Part shown: one piece after another, positions 1-8,796 of the stretch
Numbering within the stretch: position 1 is the first letter of the stretch
How the letters are laid out: the number at the start of each line of letters is the position of its first letter
From: an uncultured bacterium
GTDB lineage: Bacteria > Bacillota > Clostridia > Lachnospirales > Lachnospiraceae
Length of the DNA: 64,000 nucleotides
NCBI GenBank assembly: GCA_905214875.1
Contig: CAJMNR010000018.1
Location: 1 to 64,000 of the forward strand
Reading direction: 5' to 3'
Translations under genes and position numbers: made by a program
Notes under the pieces: generated by a model
Database searches by the model: none
The model's input: the letters and a program-made list of their open reading frames with translations, nothing else
Told to the model about the DNA's origin: nothing

Positions 1-290
1 ACGGCAATGTAGTGCGCGGTCGCCTGCGCCATGCGCACACCCACTTCCGACAGGATTGCCTGTACGCATGGAACTACGTAATCGTCACAAAATTCATCAA
101 CAACATCTTCTATGTATAATTTTGCTGCACCGGATAGTTTGGCTCTTTCTTCGAGTCCGTCAAGTTCATTTCCCTGTCCTACGTTGATACAGCAGCAAAC
201 AACGTCATAGTCATAATTTTCTTTTAACCAAGGAATAATCGCTGTAGTGTCTAAACCGCCAGAATAGGCTAAAATTACTTTTTCTTTCAT
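1..290 (-). CDS. argG: Argininosuccinate synthase, N-terminal part (cut by window edge)
   Basis: It joins citrulline and aspartate with ATP in the seventh step of arginine synthesis. Read on the minus strand from the ATG at 288-290, the protein begins MKEKVILAYSGGLDTT, which carries the SGGLDT ATP-pyrophosphatase loop that defines this family. A GGAGG lies nine bases before the ATG. About 96 residues are present and the rest lies outside the window. It is divergent from argCJBD, sharing a 320-base control region. Identification is firm from the N-terminus alone. Confidence 0.93.
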   Translation of the reverse strand, partial: MKEKVILAYSGGLDTTAIIPWLKENYDYDVVCCCINVGQGNELDGLEERAKLSGAAKLYIEDVVDEFCDDYVVPCVQAILSEVGVRMAQATAHYIA

Positions 291-321
291 ATGATTCATC
301 CTCCATTTTTTCTTATTGCAT

Positions 322-341
322 GCCAAACGGGAGTGCCGTTG
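322..341. repeat. Hairpin in the argG leader
   Basis: CCAAACGG and CCGTTGG arms flank a short loop, so the argG leader RNA can fold about 30 bases before its ribosome binding site. There is no T-run, so it is not a terminator. Its role is unknown. Confidence 0.4.
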
Positions 342-366
342 GTAAGTTTTGCTATGTTTGATTATA

Positions 367-395
367 AATATACATCACGTCGCAAGAATATGCAA
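367..395 (-). promoter_or_regulatory. Likely argG promoter
   Basis: On the minus strand TTGCAT (390-395) and TATATT (367-372) are separated by 17 bases. The rest of 396-548 is very AT-rich, with several ATGAAT/TGCATA-like half sites that could be further arginine-repressor sites, and no gene. Confidence 0.5.
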
Positions 396-548
396 CCCTA
401 AATTAAACATTTTTTTTGAATGATTAATGCATAAATATATATGTGTATTTCTATAATATTCATAATCTAACTTAATAATATGCAAAAAACATATAAAATA
501 GTTTGAAAATATGCAATTATTTTTGTGCAGTATATTTTTAGGAGAGTG

Positions 549-577
549 TTGCATAAAATTCATAAAAGGTGTATAAT
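549..577 (+). promoter_or_regulatory. Likely argC operon promoter
   Basis: TTGCAT at 549-554 and a perfect TATAAT at 572-577 are separated by exactly 17 bases. Transcription would start near 584, giving a leader of about 30 bases before argC. Confidence 0.7.
550..564. promoter_or_regulatory. Candidate ARG box (ArgR/AhrC operator)
   Basis: TGCATAAAATTCATA resembles the ARG box of Firmicutes, an imperfect palindrome of TGAAT-type half sites. It lies over the -35 and spacer of the arg promoter, where bound repressor would block RNA polymerase. The match is by eye and no argR gene is in the window. Confidence 0.5.
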
Positions 578-616
578 TATGAAAATGTTTCAATGCAAAA
601 GAAAGGGTGAATGCAT

Positions 617-1657
617 GTGATAAAAGTTGGTATCATCGGTTCTACAGGATATGCTGGCGGTGAACTGGTCAGACTCTTGTATCAACATAAGGAAGCCGAA
701 GTAGTCTGGTATGGCTCAAGAAGTTACATAGATAAGAAGTATAGCCAGGTATTTGGTAATTTTACAGAGATCGTTGATGAAAAATGTCTAGAAGATAATA
801 TGGAAGAACTGGCTAGTAAAGTGGATGTGATCTTTACGGCGACTCCACAGGGATTATGTTCCTCTCTTATAACGGAAGATATATTAAATAAGGTAAAGAT
901 CATTGATTTAAGTGCTGATTTTAGAATCAAAGATGTTTCTACGTATGAAAAATGGTATGGAATCAAGCACCAAAGTCCTGAGTACATAAAAGAGGCTGTG
1001 TATGGCCTTTGTGAAATAAATAGAGATAAAGTATCTGGTGCAAGAATTATTGCAAATCCAGGATGCTACACGACTTGTTCCATTTTAACGGCATATCCGC
1101 TTGTTAAGGAGAAAATCATTGATGCGAATTCTTTAATCATCGATGCCAAGTCTGGAACTTCAGGTGCAGGAAGAGGGGCAAAGGTAAATAACCTGTTTTG
1201 TGAAGTAAATGAGAATATGAAGGCGTATGGCGTGCTTACCCATAGGCATACTCCGGAAATCGAAGAACAGTTAGGATATGCAGCAGGCGAAGACATCAAA
1301 GTCATCTTTACTCCACATCTCGTACCAATGAATCGTGGAATCTTAGTTACTGAGTATGCAAATCTGACAAGAAAGGTTTCTTATGAAGAAGTAAAAGAAA
1401 TCTATGATCGTTATTATAAAGACGAACAGTTTGTCCGTGTACTTGACAAAGATGTCTGCCCAGAAACGAAATGGGTGGAAGGCAGCAATTATGTAGATGT
1501 CAACTTTAAGATTGATGAGAGAACGAATCGAATCGTCATGATGGGTGCGTTAGATAACGTCGTAAAAGGTGCAGCCGGTCAGGCAGTACAGAATATGAAC
1601 TTGTTATTTGGTCTAAATGAAAATGAGGGATTAAACCTTGTTCCAATGTTCCCATAG
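617..1657 (+). CDS. argC: N-acetyl-gamma-glutamyl-phosphate reductase
   Basis: It reduces N-acetylglutamyl phosphate to the semialdehyde with NADPH, the third step of arginine synthesis. The N-terminus has the dinucleotide-binding loop GIIGSTGYAG, and the catalytic cysteine is C150 in NPGCYTT. The length of 346 residues is usual. An ATG at 611 is also in frame, but the AAAGGG at 602-607 sits only three bases before it; the GTG at 617 has better spacing and gives the usual family start (MIKVGIIG). It is the first gene of argC-argJ-argB-argD. Confidence 0.95.
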   Translation: MIKVGIIGSTGYAGGELVRLLYQHKEAEVVWYGSRSYIDKKYSQVFGNFTEIVDEKCLEDNMEELASKVDVIFTATPQGLCSSLITEDILNKVKIIDLSADFRIKDVSTYEKWYGIKHQSPEYIKEAVYGLCEINRDKVSGARIIANPGCYTTCSILTAYPLVKEKIIDANSLIIDAKSGTSGAGRGAKVNNLFCEVNENMKAYGVLTHRHTPEIEEQLGYAAGEDIKVIFTPHLVPMNRGILVTEYANLTRKVSYEEVKEIYDRYYKDEQFVRVLDKDVCPETKWVEGSNYVDVNFKIDERTNRIVMMGALDNVVKGAAGQAVQNMNLLFGLNENEGLNLVPMFP

Positions 1658-1795
1658 AGATTGAATTTTAGAAAAACAGTAGTGTAGTCTTTTAGAAGAT
1701 GGCATTTGCTTTACTGTAGTAGGTTTACGCTAGTGCGGTTTATAAAAGACAGTTTGTGGCGGTGGGTGGAAGAACAAAAAATAGGAGGCGGTTTC

Positions 1796-3019
1796 ATGAA
1801 GAGTATAACAGGTGGAGTTACAGCTGCAAAAGGATTTATGGCAGCTTGTGCAGAAGCAAATATTAAATATAAAGATCGTACAGACATGGCCTTGGTATAT
1901 AGCGAGGTACCAGCGAAGGTGGCAGGCGTTTTCACAACCAATGTGGTAAAGGCAGCTCCCGTAAAATGGGGAATCCAGATTGTTAAGAATAATGAAGAAG
2001 CACAGGCAGTTGTGTTAAATAGCGGAATTGCCAATGCCTGCACTTCCAAAGAGGGAGAAGAAGCCAATGAAGCAATGGCAAAAGCAGTTGCAGAATCACT
2101 TGACATCCCAACGAATTATGTACTTACAGCATCTACAGGTGTAATTGGAGTACAGCTTCCTGTTGATAAAATTGTAAATGGCGCAAAGATTCTAGGAAGC
2201 AAGTTAGAAGGCACATTGGAAGCTGGTCTTAATGCGGCAAAAGCCATTATGACAACCGATACTTACCCAAAAGAAGCAGCGGTACAATTTGAAGTAGGTG
2301 GAAAACTAGTTACGATTGGTGCAATGAGCAAGGGATCAGGTATGATTCATCCGAATATGGCTACGATGTTATCTGTCATTACGACAGATCTTGCAATCAG
2401 TAAGCCATTATTACAAGAAGCATTAAGCACAATTGTAAAAGATTCATTTAATATGATCAGCGTTGATCGAGATACCTCTACCAATGATACATGTGTAGTT
2501 TTAGCAAATGGATTGGCTGGAAATGAGACGATTACTGAGAAAAATGCAGATTATGATCAGTTTGTAGAAGCATTGTCCTGTGTTGCAAAGACGCTTGCAA
2601 AGAATATGGCAAAAGACGGCGAAGGAGCAACAAAACTCATCGAATCCACAGTAATCAATGCAGCATCGAAGGAAGACGCAGTAGTACTTGCAAAATCTGT
2701 AATTACATCAAGCCTTGTTAAGACAGCTGTGTTCGGAAGTGATGCAAATTGGGGAAGAATTCTTTGCGCACTTGGCTACTCAGGAATTACTTTTGATCCA
2801 GAGAAGGTAGAGTTATCCATTGAAGGAAAATCCGGAAAAGTCAAGTTATATGAAAATGGTAAGGGAACAGATTTCAGCGAAGAACTGGCAACTAAGATCT
2901 TATCAGATGAAGAAGTAACGATAACTACAGATATGAAACAGGGAAATAATCGGGCGACAGCATGGGGATGTGACTTAACTTATGATTATGTAAAAATTAA
3001 TGGAGATTATAGAAGTTAA
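1796..3019 (+). CDS. argJ: Bifunctional ornithine acetyltransferase / N-acetylglutamate synthase
   Basis: ArgJ moves the acetyl group from N-acetylornithine to glutamate, making a cyclic arginine pathway; many homologues can also use acetyl-CoA. The 407-residue protein contains KGSGMIHPNMATML. The precursor is expected to cut itself between A189 and T190, leaving T190 as the nucleophile of the beta chain. The frame stays open upstream to 1706, but TAGGAGGCG at 1782-1790 marks the ATG at 1796 and the extra residues do not look like ArgJ. It lies 138 bases after argC and 11 before argB. Confidence 0.96.
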   Translation: MKSITGGVTAAKGFMAACAEANIKYKDRTDMALVYSEVPAKVAGVFTTNVVKAAPVKWGIQIVKNNEEAQAVVLNSGIANACTSKEGEEANEAMAKAVAESLDIPTNYVLTASTGVIGVQLPVDKIVNGAKILGSKLEGTLEAGLNAAKAIMTTDTYPKEAAVQFEVGGKLVTIGAMSKGSGMIHPNMATMLSVITTDLAISKPLLQEALSTIVKDSFNMISVDRDTSTNDTCVVLANGLAGNETITEKNADYDQFVEALSCVAKTLAKNMAKDGEGATKLIESTVINAASKEDAVVLAKSVITSSLVKTAVFGSDANWGRILCALGYSGITFDPEKVELSIEGKSGKVKLYENGKGTDFSEELATKILSDEEVTITTDMKQGNNRATAWGCDLTYDYVKINGDYRS

Positions 3020-3030
3020 GGAGAAGGATT

Positions 3031-3924
3031 ATGGACAGTTATATGGAGCAGATTACGATGAAAGCGAACACATTGATTGAGGCATTGCCTTACATACAGC
3101 AATTCAATAATAAAGTTGTTGTTGTAAAATATGGTGGCAGTGCAATGATCGATGAAGGGCTGCAAAGCAACGTGATTAAGGACGTAGCCCTATTAAAATT
3201 AATCGGTATGAAGCCAATTATCGTACATGGTGGTGGAAAAGAAATTAGTAAGTGGATTGGAAAGGTCGGAAAAGAAACAAAGTTTGTAGAAGGACTGCGT
3301 GTGACAGACGGCGAGACAATGGAAATTGCTGAGATGGTGTTAAACCGTGTGAACAAGCACTTAGTACAGATGGTCGAAAAACTAGGTGTTAAAGCAGTAG
3401 GAATCAGTGGCAAGGATGGAGCCACACTACGAGTAGATAAAAAGATTGTAAATGGGAAGGATATCGGTTACGTAGGCGACATCAAGAAAGTAAATACAGG
3501 TCTGATTGAATCATTAATTGACGATGATTTTATTCCAATCATTGCTCCGATTGGACTTGATGATGAATACAATACTTACAACATCAATGCAGATGACGCG
3601 GCATGTGCAGTGGCAGAAGCGATTGGCGCAGAAAAATTAGTTTTTTTGACAGACGTGGATGGCGTATGTAAAGACCCTGATGACAAAGACTCGTTAATCT
3701 CCTTTTTGACATTGAATGAGGCACACAACCTGATTGATGAGGGATTTATCGGTGGTGGAATGCTTCCAAAATTAAATAACTGTATTGATGCAGTGGAAAA
3801 CGGCGTTAACCGTGTGCATATCCTTGACGGAAGAAAAGCACATTCCTTGTTACTTGAATTCTTTACGAATCGAGGCATAGGTACTGCAATCATAAAAAAC
3901 GAAGGGTGGCTGGAAAATGAATAA
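3031..3924 (+). CDS. argB: Acetylglutamate kinase
   Basis: It phosphorylates N-acetylglutamate, the second and usually feedback-controlled step. The amino-acid-kinase fold shows in VVVKYGGSAM near residue 30 and IVHGGGKEI near residue 65, with a glycine-rich GGGMLPK near residue 240. The 297-residue length is typical. The start at 3031 follows AAGGAGAAGGATT. Its last eight bases overlap the start of argD, so translation of the two is probably coupled. Whether it is arginine-inhibited cannot be read from sequence alone. Confidence 0.96.
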   Translation: MDSYMEQITMKANTLIEALPYIQQFNNKVVVVKYGGSAMIDEGLQSNVIKDVALLKLIGMKPIIVHGGGKEISKWIGKVGKETKFVEGLRVTDGETMEIAEMVLNRVNKHLVQMVEKLGVKAVGISGKDGATLRVDKKIVNGKDIGYVGDIKKVNTGLIESLIDDDFIPIIAPIGLDDEYNTYNINADDAACAVAEAIGAEKLVFLTDVDGVCKDPDDKDSLISFLTLNEAHNLIDEGFIGGGMLPKLNNCIDAVENGVNRVHILDGRKAHSLLLEFFTNRGIGTAIIKNEGWLENE

Positions 3925-5107
3925 CAGCAAAAGTCAGACAATAGCAACAGCAGATGAATATTTTATGCATACATACCGCCGTTATCCTCTTGTGCTAGAT
4001 CACGGAGAAGGCGTTTATCTATATGATGAAAATAATAAAGAGTATTTAGATTTTGGAGCAGGAATCGCAGTATTTGCATTGGGATATGGTAATGAAAGAT
4101 ATAATACGGCGGTAAAGAATCAAGTTGATAAGTTAGTACATACGTCAAATTATTTTTATAATAAACCTTCCGCAGATGCATGCAAGAAGTTTGCAAAGGC
4201 ATCCAATATGGACCTTGTATTCCTAACTAATTCAGGAACAGAATCCATTGAAGGAGCCATCAAGATTGCAAGAAAATATTATTTTGAAAAGACAGGAAAG
4301 GCAGAAGGCGAAATCATTGCCATGAACCATTCCTTCCATGGAAGAAGCATGGGAGCGTTGTCTGTAACAGGACAGCCAAAATATCAAGAGGCATTTGGAC
4401 CAATGCTTTCTAATATCAAATTTGCAGACTTTAATGATATTGAAAGCGTAAAGAGCCAGATCACAGATAAGACAGCAGCCATCCTTCTTGAAACAGTCCA
4501 AGGAGAAGGCGGATTATATCCAGCTAAGAAAGAGTTCTTAGAACAACTTCGTGCTATCTGCGATGAAAAGGATATCTTATTGATATTTGATGAGATTCAA
4601 TGTGGTATGGGAAGATGCGGAGAAATGTTTGCTTATCAGGCATATGGAGTGCTTCCAGATGTCATGACAAGTGCAAAGGCATTAGGCTGTGGTATCCCAG
4701 TTGGAGCATTTGCAGCGAGAGGAAAGGCAGCAGAGGCGTTAAAGCCTGGTGACCATGGAACGACTTATGGTTATAATCCACTTGCAGGTGCAGCAATTAG
4801 TGCAGTCTTTGACATCTTTGAAGAAGACAAATTAGTAGACCATGTAAAAGAAGTATCTGCATATTTAGAGGAAAAGTTGGATGCATTAACAGAGAAGTAC
4901 AGTTTTATTAAAGAACACAGAGGTATGGGATTGATGCAAGGGTTAGAATTTGACCATCCAATCAATGACTATATCGTAAAGGCTCAGGAAAAAGGTTTGA
5001 TTATCTTAGGGGCTGGAGCAAATATCATCCGCCTCGTACCACCATTAATCATTGAAAAAGAGCATGTGGATCAGATGATTGAAATTTTAGAAACAATTAT
5101 TGCGTAG
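3917..5107 (+). CDS. argD: Acetylornithine aminotransferase
   Basis: A class III, PLP-dependent aminotransferase that makes N-acetylornithine from the semialdehyde and glutamate. D225 in FDEIQ should hold the PLP ring nitrogen and K254 in SAKALGCGIP should form the Schiff base. NSGTES (105-110) is the phosphate-binding turn. The 396-residue length is normal. Its ATG lies inside the end of argB. It closes the operon and is followed by a strong hairpin. Related ornithine or succinylornithine transaminases are possible by sequence, but operon context makes ArgD clear. Confidence 0.94.
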   Translation: MNNSKSQTIATADEYFMHTYRRYPLVLDHGEGVYLYDENNKEYLDFGAGIAVFALGYGNERYNTAVKNQVDKLVHTSNYFYNKPSADACKKFAKASNMDLVFLTNSGTESIEGAIKIARKYYFEKTGKAEGEIIAMNHSFHGRSMGALSVTGQPKYQEAFGPMLSNIKFADFNDIESVKSQITDKTAAILLETVQGEGGLYPAKKEFLEQLRAICDEKDILLIFDEIQCGMGRCGEMFAYQAYGVLPDVMTSAKALGCGIPVGAFAARGKAAEALKPGDHGTTYGYNPLAGAAISAVFDIFEEDKLVDHVKEVSAYLEEKLDALTEKYSFIKEHRGMGLMQGLEFDHPINDYIVKAQEKGLIILGAGANIIRLVPPLIIEKEHVDQMIEILETIIA

Positions 5108-5144
5108 TGCATAGAATTAAAATTTCCTTGAAATACTAATTTTG

Positions 5145-5191
5145 AATAAAGACTGATACTTAATAAGAATGAATAAGTATCAGTCTTTATT
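5145..5191. terminator. Hairpin terminator after argD
   Basis: An 18-base perfect inverted repeat (arms 5145-5162 and 5174-5191) with an 11-base loop. The T-run is poor (CTTTATTATG), so stopping may be incomplete. Confidence 0.65.
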
Positions 5192-5218
5192 ATGTTAAAG
5201 TAAAGGAGATTTGTTTAT

Positions 5219-5656
5219 ATGTGGGGTTTTATAATTGCGCTGGTATCTGGTGCTTTAATGAGTATTCAAGGAGTATTTAATGCAGGAGTCACAAAGCAGA
5301 CGAGTATTTGGCTGAGCGCTAGTTTTGTACAGTTTACGGCATTAATTGTCTGTGTAATTGCCTGGTTTATTACGGGAAGAGAATCAAGCGTAGGACAGCT
5401 GATGAAAGTGGATCATAAATATATGCTTCTTGGCGGAGTCATTGGAGCATTTATTACGATTACGGTTATACAGTCCATGAATACACTTGGACCTGCAAAG
5501 GCTGCACTTTTAATCGTAGTATCTCAATTGATTGTTGCTTATTTGATTGAGTTATTCGGAATTTTTGCAGTTGAGAAAGCTCCATTTGAGTGGAAGAAGT
5601 TGATCGGCATGGTTATCGCTATTATTGGTATCATAATATTTAAATGGGACAAGTAA
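5219..5656 (+). CDS. YdcZ/DUF606-type small DMT transporter
   Basis: A 145-residue protein with four hydrophobic segments (about 2-20, 32-52, 68-88, 95-115) and a last one at 124-141. It resembles the half-size YdcZ (DUF606) proteins of the drug/metabolite transporter superfamily, which are thought to work as dimers. The substrate is unknown. TAAAGGAGAT precedes the ATG by eight bases. It stands alone behind the argD hairpin, possibly reached by read-through. Confidence 0.75.
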   Translation: MWGFIIALVSGALMSIQGVFNAGVTKQTSIWLSASFVQFTALIVCVIAWFITGRESSVGQLMKVDHKYMLLGGVIGAFITITVIQSMNTLGPAKAALLIVVSQLIVAYLIELFGIFAVEKAPFEWKKLIGMVIAIIGIIIFKWDK

Positions 5657-5718
5657 CAAATAGTTAAAATTACAGTAAAACCTTGTAATAAAAACATCAC
5701 TCTTATGTAAAAAATCTA

Positions 5719-5747
5719 TTGTAAATCAGAACCTTATTCGTTAGAAT
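5719..5747 (+). promoter_or_regulatory. Candidate promoter of the comEA cluster with overlapping dyads
   Basis: TTGTAA (5719-5724) and TAGAAT (5742-5747) are 17 bases apart. The -10 lies in an inverted repeat CTTATTC/GAATAAG (5733-5750). The strand ATAAGAGTG (5746-5754) can instead pair with CACTCTTAT (5698-5706), so two exclusive folds or an operator are possible. Confidence 0.45.
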
Positions 5748-5797
5748 AAGAGTGTGTGCGAATCACACAAAATAATAAATTGCAAAGGAAGCAGAAT

Positions 5798-6463
5798 ATG
5801 AAAAAAAAGTTAGCAAAGCTAATGGCGGTACTAACTTTTCTGGGGGCAACAGGCATATTCTATAGCTGTGATAGTGGACAGCAGAAGGCAAGCGTATTTG
5901 ATACGAAAGAAACTTCAGAAGTTTTAACTACTAGTAGTGCGGAAACTAGTAAGAACACGGAAGAAGAAAAGCCAGTTCAGACGACTGCTTTAAAAGAAAT
6001 TTATGTTTATGTGTGTGGACAGGTAAAAAAGCCTGGGGTGTATACATTACAGCCTGGAGCAAGAGTGACAGACGCCATTAAGGCAGCGGGAGGATTCACA
6101 AAGAATGCATATTCAGAAGGAATCAACCTTGCAAAAACAGTAAATGACGAAGAACAGCTCTACGTACCATCACAAGAAGAAGCGAAAGAGCATGAGGGAC
6201 AGGCGCATTCGTCAAGTGTACCTGAAAACTCAGAAAAAGAAAGCGAATCTAATGGTGGAAAGACAACAGGCAAGATTAATATTAATACCGCATCGAAAGA
6301 AGAATTATTGAGTTTACCCGGAATTGGTGAGTCGAAAGCCGACAGGATCATTTCTTATCGGGAAGCGAATGGTTCATTTGCCGCAATCGACGATATTATG
6401 AAAGTTGCTGGCATCAAGACAGGTGTGTTTACAAAAATAAAAAAATATATAACAGTTGAATGA
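5798..6463 (+). CDS. comEA: ComEA-like DNA-binding competence protein
   Basis: ComEA binds double-stranded DNA at the cell surface and hands it to the ComEC channel. The 221-residue protein has a signal segment (about 5-22) ending in FYSC, so it may be lipid-anchored rather than held by a plain membrane helix. A Ser/Thr/Glu-rich linker is followed by an SLBB domain (about 70-130) and a C-terminal helix-hairpin-helix pair (about 160-221, GKININTASKEELLSLPGIG). The start at 5798 follows AAAGGAAG; an upstream in-frame ATG at 5756 has no ribosome site. It ends ten bases before the response regulator. Confidence 0.88.
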   Translation: MKKKLAKLMAVLTFLGATGIFYSCDSGQQKASVFDTKETSEVLTTSSAETSKNTEEEKPVQTTALKEIYVYVCGQVKKPGVYTLQPGARVTDAIKAAGGFTKNAYSEGINLAKTVNDEEQLYVPSQEEAKEHEGQAHSSSVPENSEKESESNGGKTTGKININTASKEELLSLPGIGESKADRIISYREANGSFAAIDDIMKVAGIKTGVFTKIKKYITVE

Positions 6464-6472
6464 GGTGGAACA

Positions 6473-7162
6473 ATGGGAAAAAAGGTCCTTGTTGTAGATG
6501 ATGAAAAGCTGATCGTTAAAGGAATTCGTTTTAGCTTAGAACAGGATGGTTTTGAAGTAGATTGCGCGTACGACGGGGAAGAAGCACTAGAAGCAGCAAA
6601 AGCGAAAGAGTATGATATTATTTTACTAGATGTCATGTTACCTAAGCTAACAGGATTTGAAGTTTGTGTCCAAATCCGTGAATTCAGCAGCGTGCCAATC
6701 ATCATGCTTACTGCAAAAGGTGATGATATGGATAAAATCTTAGGATTAGAATATGGAGCAGATGATTATATCTGTAAGCCATTTAATATCTTAGAGGTAA
6801 AAGCAAGAATTAAGGCGATTATGAGAAGAAGTGCAAAGCAGGCACCAAAAGAAACGAAAGAAAAGGTATTTTCCTTTGGCGATATCCGTGTAGACTGTGA
6901 GTCAAGACGAGTATATATTAAGGAAAAAGAAGTGAATTTGACTGCCAAAGAGTTTGATCTTCTTGAGTTATTAATTTTCAATCCGAATAAAGTGTATAGC
7001 AGAGAGAATCTACTTAACATTGTTTGGGGATACGATTATCCAGGCGATGTAAGAACCGTAGATGTTCATATTAGAAGATTACGTGAGAAAATAGAAGGAA
7101 ATCCAAGTGAACCTAAGTATATACATACGAAGTGGGGTGTAGGATACTTCTTTCAAGGATAA
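6473..7162 (+). CDS. OmpR-family response regulator
   Basis: A 229-residue regulator with a receiver domain (1-120) and winged-helix DNA-binding domain (about 130-228). The acidic pocket is D9/D10, the phosphoacceptor is D53 in LLDVMLP, and T80 and K102 complete the site. The C-terminus ends in the usual WGVGYFF. It lies between comEA and its likely partner kinase, so it is a candidate regulator of this cluster; its targets are not known. It is close to the WalR/PhoP/ResD type. Confidence 0.95.
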   Translation: MGKKVLVVDDEKLIVKGIRFSLEQDGFEVDCAYDGEEALEAAKAKEYDIILLDVMLPKLTGFEVCVQIREFSSVPIIMLTAKGDDMDKILGLEYGADDYICKPFNILEVKARIKAIMRRSAKQAPKETKEKVFSFGDIRVDCESRRVYIKEKEVNLTAKEFDLLELLIFNPNKVYSRENLLNIVWGYDYPGDVRTVDVHIRRLREKIEGNPSEPKYIHTKWGVGYFFQG

Positions 7163-7166
7163 ATAA

Positions 7167-7196
7167 GCAAGGGCCCATTCATGGGCCTGCTTTTCG
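7167..7196 (+). terminator. Hairpin between response regulator and kinase
   Basis: GGCCCA and TGGGCC arms with loop TTCA, extended by GCA/TGC, followed by TTTT. Because the kinase follows in the same direction it is probably a partial terminator that lowers kinase expression relative to the regulator. Confidence 0.6.
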
Positions 7197-7273
7197 TTAT
7201 ATCCAATGGATATAAAAATGTTTTCGCTGAGCATGGATAGGGACATTCGGATGAAAAGTAATAACGAAAGAGG

Positions 7274-8788
7274 GTGAGGGCTATTTTAGGAAGAATGTTG
7301 ACAGTATTAAAAAAGTTTAAAAGTATGAAGCTTCAATTGTTCGTTGTTCTGATTCTGATTGGTTGTGTGCCAATGAGTGTTTTTTCAAATATTATGAGTT
7401 CTCGTTATGAGCAGAAGGCAATTGATGTAAGAGTCAGTGATCTGACAAGAAGAATAAACCAATTAAGTGATAAGATTATTACAAGTAATTATATTTTTGA
7501 TGAAGATAATCAAAGCATAACAACGGAACTTCAGCTAATGGCTGAACAATATGATGGACGTTTAGTTGTTGTCAATAACAACTATAAAGTACGAAGTGAT
7601 ACGTATAAGATTGATTCGAACGCTAGTAATGCGAGGGAAGCTAGTATCGTTTATAATATAAGTGAGGAAGTCATTAGTGCATTAAATGGAACTTCGACTT
7701 CAAATGTAGTAGGGAACATGGTGCAGTTGGCATGTCCGGTTAAGACGGTCAATACGACAGAGGGGGCTGCAAATGCAAAAAATAGTGCCAATGATACCGG
7801 TGGAAATAACAATATTGTGGGGGTAATATTATTTACAGCATCCATTGATGATATTGAAAGTACAGTAGCCTCACTAGAGGAAAAGACATTTGTTATCATT
7901 ATGCTTGTGATTTTACTTGTTTGCTTATTTGCAGTATGGTACTCAAATCGATTAGTACGACCATTTAAGAAAGTCAGTGAGTCAATCGATCATATTTCAG
8001 AAGGGTCCTTTGATGAGAGAATTACAATCGATGGATATACAGAAGTTATTAATATGGCAGAATCGGTAAATAAGATGATTAACCGAGTGGAGCAGTTAGA
8101 AAGCTCAAGACAGGAATTTGTATCTAACGTATCCCATGAGTTGAAGACTCCAATCACATCCATCAAGGTGTTAGCAGATTCTTTGTTAACGCAGGAGGAT
8201 GCGCCTGCAGAGCTTTACCGAGAATTTATGTCTGATATTACAGAAGAAATTGAACGAGAGAATAAGATTATCAATGATTTATTATCTCTTGTTAAGTTAG
8301 ACAAGACAGCAGGCGAGATGAATATTTCTAGTGTAAATATCAATGAGTTATTGGAACTTACGCTAAAACGTCTTCGCCCGATTGCATCAAAACGTAATAT
8401 CGAATTGATTTTTGAAAGTTTCCGTCCAGTTATTGCAGAAGTAGATGAAGTAAAACTGACACTTGCCATTTCAAACTTGATTGAAAATGCGATTAAGTAC
8501 AATTATGATGACGGGTGGGTTCGTATTTCTTTAAATGCTGACCACAAGTTCTTCTACGTAAAGGTATCAGATAGTGGAGTTGGTATTCCGGAAGATGTAC
8601 AAGACCATATTTTTGAACGTTTCTATCGAGTAGATAAAGCGAGATCCAGAGAGACTGGCGGTACGGGATTAGGACTTTCCATTACACGTAATGCAATCTT
8701 GATGCACCGTGGAGCAATCAAGGTATATAGTAAGGAGAAAGAGGGAACGACATTTACGGTTCGTGTACCACTTAATTATATTGCTTAG
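7274..8788 (+). CDS. Sensor histidine kinase
   Basis: A membrane kinase of 504 residues. Transmembrane helices at about 20-40 and 205-225 enclose an extracellular sensor region of about 165 residues. HAMP follows (about 225-278), then the dimerisation domain with H288 in SHELKTP, then the ATPase domain with N box ENAIKYN, DSGVGI and GGTGLGL. The start is uncertain: GTG at 7274 follows AAAGAGG closely and ATG at 7295 is an alternative. It probably phosphorylates the regulator at 6473. It resembles WalK/PhoR-type kinases without an internal PAS domain. Confidence 0.92.
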   Translation: MRAILGRMLTVLKKFKSMKLQLFVVLILIGCVPMSVFSNIMSSRYEQKAIDVRVSDLTRRINQLSDKIITSNYIFDEDNQSITTELQLMAEQYDGRLVVVNNNYKVRSDTYKIDSNASNAREASIVYNISEEVISALNGTSTSNVVGNMVQLACPVKTVNTTEGAANAKNSANDTGGNNNIVGVILFTASIDDIESTVASLEEKTFVIIMLVILLVCLFAVWYSNRLVRPFKKVSESIDHISEGSFDERITIDGYTEVINMAESVNKMINRVEQLESSRQEFVSNVSHELKTPITSIKVLADSLLTQEDAPAELYREFMSDITEEIERENKIINDLLSLVKLDKTAGEMNISSVNINELLELTLKRLRPIASKRNIELIFESFRPVIAEVDEVKLTLAISNLIENAIKYNYDDGWVRISLNADHKFFYVKVSDSGVGIPEDVQDHIFERFYRVDKARSRETGGTGLGLSITRNAILMHRGAIKVYSKEKEGTTFTVRVPLNYIA

Positions 8789-8796
8789 GAGGAAGT

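Noticed and set aside
296..610. Possible T-box leader before the arg genes
   Set aside because: No T-box sequence or terminator/antiterminator pair; ARG-box-like sites explain the region better.
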